Shown: positions 24,194-37,346 of the stretch, piece after piece
Layout: each line of letters starts with the position of its first letter
How positions within the stretch are numbered: position 1 is the stretch's first letter
Assembly: GCA_001792895.1 (NCBI GenBank)
Contig: MARA01000010.1
Location: 682,001-746,000 of the forward strand
Direction: 5' to 3'
Origin: Lentinus brumalis
Taxonomy: Eukaryota; Basidiomycota; Agaricomycetes; Polyporales; Polyporaceae
Length of the DNA: 64,000 nucleotides
Translations under genes and position numbers: made by a program
Notes under the pieces: generated by a model
What the model was told of the DNA's origin: nothing
Database searches by the model: none
What the model saw: the letters and a program-made list of their open reading frames with translations, nothing else

Positions 24194-24385
24194 CTCACCA
24201 CTCTGGCCTTTTGGCTTAGATCAAGTGTAGTATCTGTTCTTAATAGTTTAACCACTATTATGGAGGCACCGCCTCCATTATTGGTTATCTAATTTTTGCC
24301 ACCCTTGTCCTCTCGAGCTCTGCTTGCAACTCGGGGGCGCGATGACCTTGCCGTTGCAGTACTGGCTTGTGTCGTCGGGGGCTCT
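24194..24385 (+). ncRNA. U2: U2 spliceosomal snRNA, copy 2
   Basis: Second U2 gene. It shows the same landmarks as copy 1: CCTTTTGGCTTAGATCAAGT, GTAGTATCTGTTCTT with the branch-site element, stem IIa TAGTTTAACCACTA, the GGAGGCACCGCCTCC hairpin, Sm site AATTTTTG at about 24291-24298, and the stem IV loop GTTGCAGTAC. It differs from copy 1 by a few bases in the stem III region. Homology to copy 1 continues downstream to about 24466, so a segment with promoter, RNA and 3' flank was duplicated. Ends are inferred from known U2 RNAs. Confidence 0.95.
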
Positions 24386-25321
24386 CTCGCTCTTCTCTTT
24401 GGGGTGTCTTTGTGACTGGCCAGTTGGCTAGAGGCAGGATGCTTCGGACTGATGTGCGAGAGAGCCTGAGGGTTTACCGTTTCCTATACGTAGCGGTGTT
24501 TCCAATATGTATTGTGCATTGTGCATCCGTTCGTTTTGTTGGTTGACTTTCAGAGTCGAGACCGGATTCAGATGTGTTGTGGTGGATGTTGGTGGAAATC
24601 CCATTCCCATTCCTCGCCAGTGCTCTTGTCGTTCGATGACAGAAGTGAACTTCATTGGATTCAGACTTGCGTCTTGTCCGTCGGGCTCCATTCTCTGCTG
24701 ACAGTTCCTCCTCGTTCCCCCTCGTTCCCGCAGCAGTCATGTCGGTCTCAGACACGCAGTTCCGCTACGTATTTTGGGAACGCTCCATACAAGCCCGAGA
24801 CATACCAACATGTACCAGTACTAACTACAAAGGAGGGGCAGGATAAATATGGGATATAGTTAACGGGACTGGGCTAAGGATAAGCTTAGGCTGGTAGCAG
24901 CGGGGACCCGCTCGAGGCGTACGTGGACGGGCGTGCGGCGGGCGCAGGGGTATGTGCAAGGTTCTACCTAGCGCGTCGGGACGTGCGGCGACGGGCCCGT
25001 GAGAACGAAGGCTAAGTGTCGAGATATGCACAGCGGAAGGGCAAAGAATATTAAGTACGATTACAAGGCGGGCAGAGCGAGCTAGAGAGGAGAGCGAGCA
25101 ATAGTATCAGGGATGGAAGGTCGTACGATGTATACAAGGGCGCAGCCAATCAATGCATAGATGGGTGTCGAGACGGGCGTGAGCGTGCGTGGGGCATCTG
25201 CCAGAGTCATAATGATACTACAAGACCTTGGACGGAGAGTCGTCCGCAGAGACGCTAGGGAGCGCGATCATAGATGCATCATGCGGGGGGCCAGATCGAT
25301 GGACGGGACATATGGGCGTCA
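24386..25321. other. intergenic between converging genes
   Basis: The first 80 bases belong to the duplicated U2 flank. The rest, between U2 copy 2 (+) and the 3' end of the G-alpha gene (-), shows no gene I can support. Confidence 0.4.
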
Positions 25322-27609
25322 TCAGAGGATGTCCGCGTCCTTGAGATGGTTGCGCTGGATGCCTTCTTGCACTGTGAACGCGCATCGCATGCATGTCAGG
25401 ACGCAGCGCTGAGAACGCTGCGGGAACAGACGTACCTGCCGCAACTTGGATCGCAGTCGCCTGCGTGTCCTGTTGATGAGATGATAGCATGTCAGCTCAA
25501 TCTCTACCAAGGGACGGGAACGGGAGGGAGATGGAGAGGGCCCGAGCTTCGTAGAGTTCAGAAAGACGTAACCCTGGAGCCCTCTAAGGCACCAGTGGGC
25601 GATACGTGAGAACGCCGGAAGGAAAGAGAAGACCACGCGCCCAACAAGAAGCCTGTCGGCGACGCAACTGACGCGAGCGAAGAGCGCACATGAGACCGTG
25701 AATGAATGGAAAACTCACAACCACAGACGTGAGATACGAGTAGAAGCCGCGCTGCTGTGGTGAATGCCGTAGGAGGATATCCCTGAACTGCTGCCGAAAG
25801 TCTGCAACGCCCATGTGAGCAGAGTGAATTAGAGCAGAAGGAGGAGGGATGCGAAACGCACATTTGGCGGCGTTCGGCGCGTCGTTTGGCCGGTCGCCAT
25901 AGGTTGGGATGTAGTCCTTGACCCGGACGCCGCGGGCGAGCTTCTTCTGGAGAAGATCACATTTGTTCAAGAACTAGGCGACAAATTGCACCTTCTTGAG
26001 CACTGCTACGTATCAGAGAATGCGGAAGCAATCACTTACGAGGATCAGTTGCACCTTTGCAAGCAGCTTGGTGGAGCATACGGCTTTCCAGAGCATTACA
26101 CTGTCTTGTAGACGGTTGACGCTCCGATCTTCCGCAAGCTGTTCGTCGAAGCAGCTGATGGGCGCGAGAAAAATAATGGCGTTGATATCGTCGAAGTATG
26201 GATACCACGCGTGTCGCTGTGAAATGCTGTTAGTAATGAGTCCGGCTGGAGATTGTTATGCAATGATACTCACCAGCGAGCGCGCACCGCCCACGTCGTA
26301 AATCAGCCATTCCCGACCAGCCTCGGAACCTACGGAGCGTGATCAGGCGGCTTCATTCAATGTAGAATCCGTAGCAACGCACCCTTCTCGAAGATGAATC
26401 GATGCTCCTGCACGCCCATCGTCCGCAAACGTGCACGGACGACGTCGTCGTCCGACGGCTGGTAGTCCCACATCGCGATGCGTTTCACGTCGTTCAGGAA
26501 GCTAGATGAGCGGAGCGTGAGAAGGGACGCTGGAGCTGTACGCAATGCGGAAACGGATACTCACAATCCGGGCCCTTCTTCTGGCCGCATACCCCGCCGG
26601 TCTAGCACCGCCCTGACGACGGGGTCCATCCAGAGCGCGTACATATCGTCCGCACAGGCCGCGATCACTTGGGACGCGTGCTCGACGTTTGGCTCGACGT
26701 CGTCCGGGTCGCTCTTGGCCTCGGAGACGCGGGAGACGGACGATCGCCGTGGTGGCTGAATAACGCAGTGCGTTTAGCGTCGGGGACTATGGCTCGCAAG
26801 AAGGGAACGAACGCGCACCTGCGACCGATCCATGGACACCTTCTCGTTGTAGGCACTTGCGGCATCGCCTTTTCCCCGTACGCGATTCAGTGCCGACTTC
26901 CACCCGCTACGGCTGGTCACAGCGAACTCCCGAGGGCGGAACTTCACACTGCTTGCCCACGGCGCTGCACTGCCGCTAGCGCTGTGCACCTCTTCGGATG
27001 AAGCAGCTCCGAGGGTCTTCTCGAGATTCCGCTGGACGCGACGAAGGGGTTGTAGTCGCAGAAGGAGTTGTCGATGTGACTCAGTGAGGCCGTCGCGAAC
27101 AGATGTCAAGTCAATGATAGACTCTTTCTCGTCTTCGTCGTCATAATATTCCGGCTCAAGGGGAGAGCTGAGATCGTTGCCGGGGAATACGACGGAGAAC
27201 TCCTTCGTGAGGACGTCCATCATGGACGTTACCGAGCGGACGAGGTTGAGGTGGATGACGGCGCGCCATGCCGCGCGTTCGGTCAGGAACGAGGAATATG
27301 CGTACGCTAACTGGAAGTCTTGGGTGTGGCGGTCAACGCTGGCGCGTCTACATGATCATACGGAGTATACGCACTTTTGACCGTCGTCGACTTTCCACTC
27401 TCGCTCTGTCCTAGCAGCAGGACCTTGATCGGAGGCTTCCGCTTCTTCAGAGCTAACCTCTCCGCCTTGATCTGGTCGTCAATTTGTTCGCTGATCCTGC
27501 GAGCTTGCGCTTCGGCTTGCTCCCTGGCCCATCGTTCGGCGGGTGTTTCATTGGGCGGCGGTTCCAGGGCGGCGGATAGAGGGTCGGGGGCGTCGAGGGC
27601 GCGGCTCAT
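25322..27609 (-). CDS. large divergent heterotrimeric G-protein alpha subunit
   Basis: G-alpha GTPase of about 520 residues (my estimate), well above the usual 350, from about ten exons. Box G1 is LLLGQSESGKST, complete. An acidic insert with YYDDEDEKESIIDL and Ser-rich stretches enlarges the helical domain. FLNDVKRIAMWDYQPSDDD then VVRARLRTMG keeps the switch I Arg and Thr. Switch II reads IYDVGGARSL: the position of the catalytic Gln is Ala. NKCDLL supplies the NKxD guanine motif; the C-terminal TCATDT box is TSVV-DT, split by an intron. The end is HLKDADIL, lacking a pertussis-toxin Cys. There is no N-terminal MGxxxS myristoylation motif (it begins MSRALDAP). It should bind GTP but hydrolyse it poorly, an inference from the Ala. 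Likely one of the expanded basidiomycete G-alpha-like proteins rather than a pheromone-pathway subunit. Confidence 0.87.
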
Positions 27610-30394
27610 AGTGCCAGATGCAAAGAGTAGGGGGTGTCGGCGTTCGGGTCAAGGAGTGGTCTACCATTTCAAGGTTTGGGAGGTAGGCACTGGGTGATGG
27701 GAACAGCAGAGGCTGATCATGATGAGAACGAATCACCGTCACCGAGCGGTGACCCAATTCCGCCCAGTTGTTCCGAGCCTGACTGAACAAGACGTCTCAG
27801 TACTAGACGCTGTCTCCGTACAGCCTATCCGCCGGATGACATGTCTATCAGCGTCCGACGGACTGAAAGCCGTGTCTGCGCACCTCGCACTGCGCAGCAC
27901 TTTGCTGTGTCCGGGACGGTGGGGCCATCTTGAATGCATCTGAGCACACTGTGCCTCCGCCAATAGAGAACTGGTCTGCGCAAGAATGATCAGTCTATAC
28001 ATTGCAAGTTAGTCCGAGCGATGCTAAGTCCGAGCCGGGGAGGATACCGAGCTGATGATCGTCACCGTCGTTCGCGCGTCCTCAAGCAAGCGCCCATGCA
28101 GTGCTGTCCTCTGTTGCCTTTCTTGGCCATTCCCCGCCACGCGGAACTCGGACCGAACGCTCATGAATTCTCCCAGTCATTCTGCGGTCGGTCACCATCT
28201 CAATCCCTGACCACATCTCAGACTCCTGGACGGGTGAAATAGTGCGCGAGGATGCGTAGCGATTGAGTATACGGCGGTAAGTCTATTCTGTCCGATGGGT
28301 AGACGTCGGGCGCAGCCCGCCGTTCAACACGTTCGCAGTGCGCACAGCTTGATAATGTTTGCAAATTCAAGGACGTACATATGCGTACGTCCGTTGCAGG
28401 CTCGGCATTATAGGACCCTGGATGCAGGCCTCCGATGCGTGTACGTAGCGTCGGTAGCGACACCTCGTGGCGAAGACGGCGGCCTCTCCGACTGCCCCAT
28501 AATGGAGTGATCATGGACCCATCCTGCGGCGGCCGCTCAGTGCACATAAATGCGACGGTAGCGAGTGGGTCATGCAGTCATGGATGTCCCGCGGATACCA
28601 CGTACACACGTCGCACTTCAAGGCGTCATTCAGATTACCTCCCACCGGGTACGTTTTGTACTAAGTACATATGCCTGTTGCAACATGATCGGCACTTGTG
28701 AGTCGCACAACAAGACTGCGATCGTGAACGACCTCGATGAGCCTCGATGATCACCACTCTTGTCGGTGGAAGTTTCTTGCAGAATGTTTCAACGCGTTTT
28801 TTCCGACATGATATGCCACTTGTGGATGGAGGAGTCTTCGGACCAAGGAGTCGGACCAGGGACCATGATTGCGAAGCCTCCGAGTCCGAGAAGCACACAT
28901 GGACGTTCCCTTAGCAACCGGCCTGCGACCTCCCTTCAGTTGATCAAGGATCGACGAGCCGAGGGCAGGTACGGAACGAATTGCGTCATATATGATACTG
29001 TACTTGACTGTACTTCAGCCGGATGGTACAGTATGTGGCATCAGGTGGTATCAGGCTCTATAGCTCTGGTCAAGTCCCCTGTCGGCGCGCCGACTCCTTG
29101 GAAGTGCGGTATGGGAGTCGTACTCACGCCCGTGGCTACAAAGTGGCTAGTGCTGATTGACCAACAGATCAGCAGGCACCGCAGATGGCTGCAATCTCCA
29201 GAACCCCGTACTATTTACGACGACGAGATGCAAGGAGAAGTATTGGTCGGTGGGAGTATTCATCTTTAACCGGTCCTCCTCACGACACTACTTAATTCTG
29301 AAGACTCAGACCCTATACAGATCTGGGAACCTGAGATAATGCAGCCGCAAGTCTGAGTACGACTGTGACACCAGCAGATCTGCAGGCATAGCTGCAATCT
29401 CTATCCGCCCAGCTCATGAGACTATCATGCCTCTGCAGAGTCCCAATCATCGATGAGGGACGATGCGTCACCGCGGCTAGTATGCGCCGTCGTTGTTCGT
29501 CATTCTGCGGGAGCTATACCATGATGCGTCAAGTCGACCGCATATTCTTGGTGCGTCGTCTCATGGTCATCTATGATGTCCAGCCATGACTCACTTGATA
29601 CTGATCAACAGGCATTGCGCGTGTTGGAGGGGACGTTCTAACCCCTCGTACGGTGACGCACGCTCACACGTCGGTGCACATCCTTATCATCGCTCAAATG
29701 GACCACACGGCACCGTGGAAGAGAGGTGTCAACTCAGCACATAATGCGAACTGCCAATCTCCCCTGATGACGACCTTCCGCATCCTATCTGCACACACAC
29801 AGCCATCTGATTGCGCTCACGTCCGCTCACTGACAGTGAAAGTGCGACCTTGCAAGATTGGCCTCCGTGTGCCCGTACGACCCAACCCTTGATGCGCCGG
29901 CCATGGTGTCAATGGAGGCTGGACTTATCTCACCTGAGATGCCAGTCGGATTGACCGCAGACCTGCACGAGCATGCCGCACGGTATCTTCAGGCTCTCCG
30001 CCTTCGTGTTTCGTGTGCTACGCCACTGAGCGCGAGGGATGCAGGGGAGCAACCAAGATATACATGATTTTCGAACTTCGGAGCGTTACCAGTAACTCTA
30101 ACCAACGGAAGACCTCCCATCTACTACCCAGTGTATACATGCGCGAGAACGATACGGCGGCTGGATTACGTGCGGTTGAAGGCAATAGCTTATTAGATAC
30201 GATCGGATATGACGAAGGGAATGTGTGCATCGGGGACGGGATGGAACGAGACGAGAGACGGTTGAATGCTACAACAAGAGAGTGTGATGAGCGCGAACGG
30301 TATGAGAGAACAACATATGCCACAGTGAGCGAGATTACTGGTATCGGTGTAGGGTATGTATGCACGGGGAACCTAGATATGTACAGGTATATGA
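27610..30394. other. 2.8-kb stretch without a recognisable gene
   Basis: Between the G-alpha promoter and the 3' end of the RhoGAP gene. Reading frames are short and none resembles a family. No tRNA, snRNA or transposon ends were recognised. Confidence 0.4.
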
Positions 30395-33300
30395 TTAGTG
30401 ATTGGGGCGGTGAGTGCGCTTGTTCGATTTCGAGAGTCGCGGTGCCGAGGCGGAGGTGGGTGTGGGTGTGGCGGAGATGGCGCCGTGTCCGTGGGTAGGC
30501 ACGAAGTCGGGGTCTACTTCGGCGGGCTTGAGGTGGAGGAGCAGGTTGTGTACAAACCTCTGCTCATATCTAGACAGCATGCATGATCAGCACATGCGCA
30601 TCATCGCCTGCTGCAAAGCCAATGCCACGCACTGTGAGTTGGTGAACACGACGAGCATCGACTCGGAGTTACACCGCAGCAAGTTCGGGGCCATGACCAG
30701 AGCCAGGTTCACGCTCGTCATCTTTGTCACCGCCTGGGTCTTCTCCTCGAGGAACAGCTGCAGGAAGCTGATCACGAAGAGGACGACGCGTCTGTTGATA
30801 GTCGGCAGCCGGTGCACGATCTGCACACATGCCTCCGGGTCATGCGAATTGGTGATGCAGTCGTTGTAGAGTTCGTCCGGTACTAGAGGATCACAGAGCT
30901 CGCGCAGCCAGAGTTTCAGCAGAGATGCCAGCACATGTGGGTCATCAACGCCGTCCAGGCTGTAGTAACCCTTGTCGATGCGAAGCTTGAGCTCGGAGAC
31001 AAGATCTCCATCGCCGGGCACGCGGAAGATGCCTTCGGACTTCGTCCCGCCGAGAGCGAGGATCCCGTCCGCCAGGAAGGGGAGGATGATAGGCACCTTC
31101 TTGTCGGGGTAGTTGCGCTCTTGTAACCGGAAGACGGTGTCCAAAGTCTCGCCGAAGATAGATGGATTGAAGGCCGCATCCTGGTAATCGGTATGACCAG
31201 GGATAGTGGATGATACGGAGTAAAGCGGGACGCACCGATGCAGTCTCTATCTCTGCAGCACTTGGAGGCTTACCTCGAGGACCCTTCTTCGAAATGTACG
31301 CCAGGCGACGCAAGCAGTACTTCGCCATGACGTCCACACGACCTGCGTGATGATTGGTCGCCTGCTGAATATACGTACGCAAGTAGGCCTCGAAGTTCTT
31401 CGATGGAGGAAACGTGACGAGCAGGACGCAGAGAAACTGCCAGCCCTTGAAGGTGCTTTCGCTATGCACCAGCTTCAGCATGATACCGAATGGTATGGAA
31501 GACGACGCACGGGTTGGGATTGCCGTTGAGCTGCTTCATGACCTGGCAGTAAATTTCGTCTCGCAGCTCTCCGTGGCTCAGACCCTGACCCAGCAACCAC
31601 CGCTCGTCTTCCACCAGTGCATGCGACATGTTGGATGAATGCAACGACGTGGTCGACGCGTTGAGAGGGCTGACCGGAGTCATGGGACCCGATCGGTCAC
31701 GGTCACGGTCGCGGTCGCGATCGCCCATGATACGCTGGATTATTCGGAACGTCCGAACTGCGTCTTTATGGAGGGAACGGTTGAGGTTGAGCAGCGGGGA
31801 GGAGATGGGCGTCTGTAGTGACAGTCAGCATGTGCTTCGTAGCAAGGATAGTTCACAATCGCACCTTCTGCCATGTCATGATCTGAGCCACTGGAATCTT
31901 GCGTTTGAATATGAACCCGGTACGATGCGTCGAGAAGTATCGCTGCGCAAAGTCTGACTCCGCGAACTGTTGAATATCCGAAGCCAGGTCTTGCGGGAGG
32001 ACAGGGTATTTGCTGACACCATCGCGTTAACGGGATACTCTTCGATATGACATCGGAACGTACCCAGTATTGAACGATGCAGTACGTCCCGTCTTCTGGT
32101 AGATGTCAATGGGTATTGGCGTGCTGCCGTTCCTGTCGACAATTTGGCTCATGTGTTGACTGGCCTCTGGGGGCACGGGTGAGTGGTGGTGAAGGAACAG
32201 GATGACAACAGACCTACCAGGATTCAGTACAGGACTACTGATCTGGCGCCCGCGTAGCTGTGGCGCAGCGGGGATAGGTCTGCTTGGTGACGGCGGAACG
32301 CTCTTGTCCTTGCTGATTCTGAACTTAAATCGTAACGGCGTCTCGGGGGTATGCAGAGTGTCACCGAGGGAAGCTCCGCTCAGCATCTTCGGATCCGTGT
32401 TGATTTTGACTCTAGGAGGGGACTCCTGCAGAGGCGTTCGGGCTCCGTGCCCGTTCTCCGAGACACTGGACTTGTCCTGAGATCCCGACGACTGTGAGTT
32501 GGACAAAGCGATCATCTCCAGCGCAGCAGTGAGGCTCTGCGGCTGCGGAGAGCGGTATTGCATGTAGGAAGAGGACTTTGAGCGGGATCTACCCGGCGTG
32601 GCATCATCAGTCTTGCTCTTCTGGTGTGGGCTGTCCTTCTTAGTGGCATCTCTCCGACGTCCGCTAGGCGTGGCCGGTGCTGACGCTTGATCACGATCGG
32701 ACGGTGCAGGAGAAGTAGCTGCATCGGCATCGGTGTTGTATGGCGAGCCAGGGATAGGCGCAAGAGGGTGACCACGCTCGTACGCCAGCGGCGAGCCCTG
32801 AGACCCGGGATTGTGGTGCAAGTGTTCGGTGCTAGATTTTCGCCCAGAGTTGCCGCGAGAACTCGTGCGGGGAGAGGCCGAAGTCGGACTAGGAGGCGTG
32901 TGTGGTGTACGTCCCGGAGAACTTCGAGTAGACGACTGAGATCGACGGGGCTGCAACGGGCCGCTGCCATTCTTGTGGTTCTGTCCCGCCGCCTCTCGTT
33001 CATTCAGGTACGAACGCGAGCGGCGGTAAGGCGCGCGTTCTGGCTCATCGCTGGTATGTTTGTGACCATTCTTAGAAGCAATTTGGGGCGCGCGATGCGT
33101 GAGGGATAGTCGCCTCGTAAGAGCGGTATTCTGCAGGACGCCGAGCGGGATGACAAAAGTGTTCGGACGCTCCCAGACTGTTTCGCCAGTCTTAGTCTGG
33201 TAGTAGTAGGGGAGGCCGCTGGCCTCATCGAACATCTCCCACCATTCGCCATCGGGGCTCGGTGGCAGCCTGCGCGCAAGGTGAGCAACATGCATAGCGG

Positions 33301-33737
33301 AGCGTGACGTTGCTCACAAGAAATTTCCGGCCGGTGGATCCCAGCTAACCTCCCCCGTCGCGGGACACGCATAGAAGGACACCTGAGTCTATATGGGACA
33401 TAGCGAGCACCGCAGATGCAATAGACACCGAGTGCAGACATGACAGATCAGCGATGGTCAAAATCACGACGCCGTCGAGTCAGCGTCAGGACATAGAACG
33501 CACCTGCGGGTCCACCAGTGTCACCCAAAAGTTCGACCCCCAGCCATCGCCTCCTGGAGCCCCCTTCGAGGGCGTACCGCGCAAGCTGGCGGTGGACGCA
33601 CGTCTGCCGTTCAGACGGACCTCCGGCGTTGGCGGCATGTCGCCGTTTTCCCCTCCAGTCGTTCCGGGTATCGAGGCATCCTCCTTGTTGCTCGCGCCTG
33701 CTGTAGACTGAGTGTTCACGGGTGCAGAGGCCGACAT
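30395..33737 (-). CDS. WW-WW-MyTH4-RhoGAP protein (Vilse/ARHGAP39 type)
   Basis: GTPase-activating protein for Rho/Rac/Cdc42, expected to act at the cortex on actin and polarity. The ATG at 33737 gives MSASAPVNTQ. WW1 is GWGSNFWVTLVDPQ then FYACPATGEVSWDPP; WW2 is EWWEMFDEASGLPYYY then GETVWERP. A long Ser/Pro/Arg-rich linker follows. MyTH4: QRIMG, an (Asp-Arg)5 tract, LLGQGLSHGELRDEIYCQVM and GWQFLCVLLVTFPPSKNFEA. RhoGAP: SEGIFRVPGDGDLV with the arginine finger, LLKLWLRELCDPLVP and VNLALVMAPNLLRC. The last intron joins FTNSQ to YEQRFVHNLLLHLKP, giving the conserved C-terminus that ends at 30395. The reading frame is intact across all exons. The 5' part (32381-33737) is repeated at 42659 and 52841 as truncated copies. 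Confidence 0.92.
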
Positions 33738-36300
33738 CGTCCGGGTGATTGTATGCGAGGGTATGTGGGTATCCGGACGCGTGCGATCCTCCTTCCCGCA
33801 CGGCACAATGAGCGAGGCTTCCGGGTCCTAGAGAGACGGAGATGAAGCAGGCTTCAGAGAGGTATCTGGGGTATATGACAGGATTATAGGTGCGGTCGAT
33901 GCTGGCTGCTGGACGGGAGGGGGTCACGGTGAGGGGCAGAGCGCCCTTGCCCGCTCGGCAACGGCCGCTTGACCTCGATCGACGCCCTCGGTGCTCGTCT
34001 CGTCCTCTCCTGGCAAGCGCACCCCGCACTCGATCGACGCTCCGCCCTGCCCTCTGCTCACCCACAGCGCTGCATCTGGGCTTGCTGCTGTTCTCCACCA
34101 CACGCACGGGTGAGTGTTCCCGCCCGCCCCGTTTCTCGCACGATGTGTGCACAAGCATGTATCGTACACAGGAAGCAATACACGCTTGGACACAGTGTTC
34201 TGTCCTGCAAACAAGTCCGCAACGACGCGCTTCGCCGCCCCTCCACGCTGCACTCTACTTCTCACACCCCGAAACACCTCGTGAACACCCACCGCTGCAC
34301 GCAGTCTCCCCCGTCGTCGCAGGTGAGTCTCCGCTACTGCTACTCCTACCAATCCGACTTCACACGTTTACGCTACCCGAAGCTGCGCATATGAACAGCC
34401 AGAAGCCCTAGTTTATACTGCAGGTGCGGTCCCGCTTGGCTCCCGCGCATACTCTCGCCGCTTCCTTCTCGCCACACAAGTGAGCACACCCCACAGACAC
34501 TTCACCCTGTTGCTGACTGCATACGTCGACCATTGTCAGCTCACGGCACACCCGCTCTTCCCGCCAATCGCCGTCGCAGCCGACATTTTGACCGCGCGCA
34601 GCCCGCCGCCTGCTCGTATCCCCACCAATTTGCTCGCAAGCGGGTGCGCCAGGCGCGCACCGCTCCTGCGAACCAGGCCATATGCGCGGCGTCGGGACAC
34701 AGCAAGAACTCGCGTTGCGACGCCGCGATTTCTGCCACGCAGGTGAGTAAATTCGAGCCTCTACCCGAACGGCTCGTGCTCACGCGACCGAACCTGTCCT
34801 CATGACCTCGCTGCACACCTTTCTCACAGCTCCCACAGGCTCGAGGTGTTCCGAAGCGGTCTGAAAATCAGCCAAAAACGCCGATTTCTTCGCTCTCGCC
34901 TCGTCTGCCACTTGGTCCCGCCGTCCTTCTCCTCCCGCCGGCCCGTACGCCTCCATCCATCCTCACGGACCGCCAGCCAATCTACGCTAACGCTACTTAC
35001 AGGTACAGGGCAGCAGCGCCCCGGGATAGCAGTCGGGACGTCGCCGCCGGCGTCCAGCCCGACCGACCACAGCATCCGCCATATCTCCCGCCCCTCCCAT
35101 CCCCACACGCTCAAACTCGGCATATCATCAACATGGACCGTTTCGAATCGAACGGCCCCTCTCGCATGCAGATCCGGCGCGGTCGCGAAATCGCCATTTC
35201 GCTGCGATTTCGCACGCACCCGCCTTCCCGCCACCTTCCCGCCACGACCACGCCCGAGACCGCCGCGCGAACGCGTCCGACGTGCAATCTAGGTCCACGG
35301 GGACGTCTGCAGCTGGCTCTCCGCCGCCCCGGACGACTTCTCAAAATCGCCATGCCGGCGGGCAGGCTCGGGATCGCCCGACTCGTCCCCGCCATCCAGC
35401 CGCCGCCGCACCCCGAATGGCCGCGCAACTTCGTACCGCGTGCAATGTGGTTTAAGCGTCGGTGCTGAGGCGGTTTGCAGGCATCCCCCGCCGTGTTCTC
35501 GAGATCGCCAATCTCGGGCAGCGGCCTTGCGGCTCGACTCGTTGTCGCCCTCCAGCTTCCGCCAAAGCTCGGACCTCCGTACCACCGCTTCGAGCGGTCT
35601 CTCCGATTCTGCAGCTCGTGTCCGGTCCAGTCTGCCGCTGCCCGGGAGCGGTCGGGACGGCCGGCATGATCTCGCAGGCAGGAGTCAAGACATCGAACGG
35701 GCAGTTCCTGCGGCCGCGCACACTGGCGACGCGTCTGTGGACCGCGGACGCGTAGCTCTCGACGTCTACGGGCGGCGGATGGCGGAAAGACGCCGCGCTA
35801 CCGATATCATAGCGCATTCCCGCCGCGCCGCGTTGGCACGGCGCCCACGGCACGAACACGGCGGCGTCGGACGGACTGCACGGAAGGCTGGGAAGTGGGA
35901 GCTCGCCCCGCCAGTCATGCGAATCGGCGGCAGGGAGAGGCTCGGACTCGTGCGCGAAGTTGGGCGCCGTCCGAGTGCGCGATCGGACGCGACTGACGAG
36001 CCGCGGAGGCCCGTCTTCCTGTCGCTCGATATGCACGGGACGACGACTTGAGCGGTCTGCAGCGGGCAGGCGGCGGGCGTGCAGCGTGCCATACTAACAC
36101 TGAGACTGTGCTGCGTGTACCATATTTCTTACGCGCGTTTGAACGGTAGGGTCGGAGGGACCGTGTCCAGCGGCTTCGGTGCGTGTTCTGTCGGCGACTC
36201 GGCGACTCGGAGGTATACGCCTCGTCTCGAAGGAGTCTGCTAACGGCTGTGAGTAGATTGATGCTAGTCTTAATGGATAGTCTGCTTACCCCAGAGATCG
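33738..36300. other. GC-rich, CT-rich upstream part of unit 1
   Basis: Begins as the RhoGAP promoter. Plus-strand donor-like sites follow CT-rich blocks (for example GGTGAGTGTTCC near 34108, CAGGTGAGTAAATT near 34740), so a divergent transcript may start here. Several long frames exist on both strands, but they change frame between units 1 and 2, so I do not call them genes. Confidence 0.4.
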
Positions 36301-37158
36301 AGGTTCACGCGTGCTTCCGGATCGTACGATCTTGTGCCTGCGACAGCTAATGTGAGCGAGCGTGAGCGAATGAGTCTGCAAGTAAACAGAAGACCTACAG
36401 CTAGCAGTTGCGAACTCGGATTTGCACGGCCAAACCTGCAACGCGTCTCTTTGAGAGCCGAATCGACAACGGTGATCTGTGTGACAGTCGTACATGTCAG
36501 CGTGGTCTTCGAAGGGTGTTCTAGGGAACGGTGCTCACCTGTGCCGCGGCTCGTACCCCTTCCACGTTCGAGTGCGATAGACAGACAGGGAGTCGGATCT
36601 GCAAGGTCAGACGTCAGATATGCGGCGCGTGAAGACAGCTCGCTGAACTTACGTTGCTACTGCAAACGCAGAGAAGACTCCGAGCTTTCTGATATTTGCG
36701 TCTGAAAGTCTATAGATGTCAGTATTGCGGACCGGACGTCGACTCAATAGTAGGTACCTATGCTTCGAGTTGTGCTGCTCGAGTCGATAGCGAGACCTGC
36801 AAACATGTATGAGACGAGGTATGCGAGTCAAAGGTGAGAGAACATACCAGTGAAGACACAAGGGTGCTATGCCTCGAAGCAAAAGCGGTCTTCGCGATGG
36901 CGGAATACTGGAGCTCGCCGACCTGCGACGTGCGAGTTCAATCACTACGTTGGCTCGGGCACGACTGCGTACTTACTTGATACGCATGCCCATGAGCAGC
37001 CGAGTGATATGTCGACCTACTGATGTACATGAGTACACTTGAAGAGAAGTCAGTGGTCGCATGCATAACTCGAGTGCGAAGGGATATGCCGAGCTTCAGT
37101 TGCCTGAGTGATGAGTGGTCAGCACCGGTAGTAGATATGCACCATCGAAAGTTCTTAC

Positions 37159-37346
37159 CCAACGACGTATCAGGCAGCCAGTGAATGTTCGAGCCGGCGG
37201 CGCGGCGTCGCAGTCGCGGAATCTAACGAGGATACCATAGGTCAGAGCGCGGTACTCTCCAACAAGTGAGTGACTAACCTCTGGGGTTCTTCCATGAAGC
37301 TTAGCAGCAGTGGAACGAGTCGGCGGAGGGCGCGAATCTGCTGCAT
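37159..37346 (-). CDS. candidate 5' exons of unknown gene X, unit 1
   Basis: An ATG at 37346 opens MQQIRALRRLVPLL-LSFMEEPQ (exon 37346-37279). A 56-base intron (GTTAGT...TTAG) leads to exon 37222-37159 (FRDCDAAPPARTFTGCLIRRW), which ends at a GTAAGA donor. The join keeps frame and ends in phase 0 in both units. More donor-like sites follow down to about 36290, but I could not chain them. A TATA box lies 270 bases upstream. No family recognised. In unit 2 the changes within the first exon are mild (Ile synonymous, Arg to His, Val to Ile). Confidence 0.32.

Noticed and set aside
30587..30660. 24-base intron in the RhoGAP gene suggested by an in-frame TGA
   Set aside because: A normal 62-base intron starting GTGCGT just after FTNS-Q explains the region and gives the conserved YEQRFVHNLL continuation.
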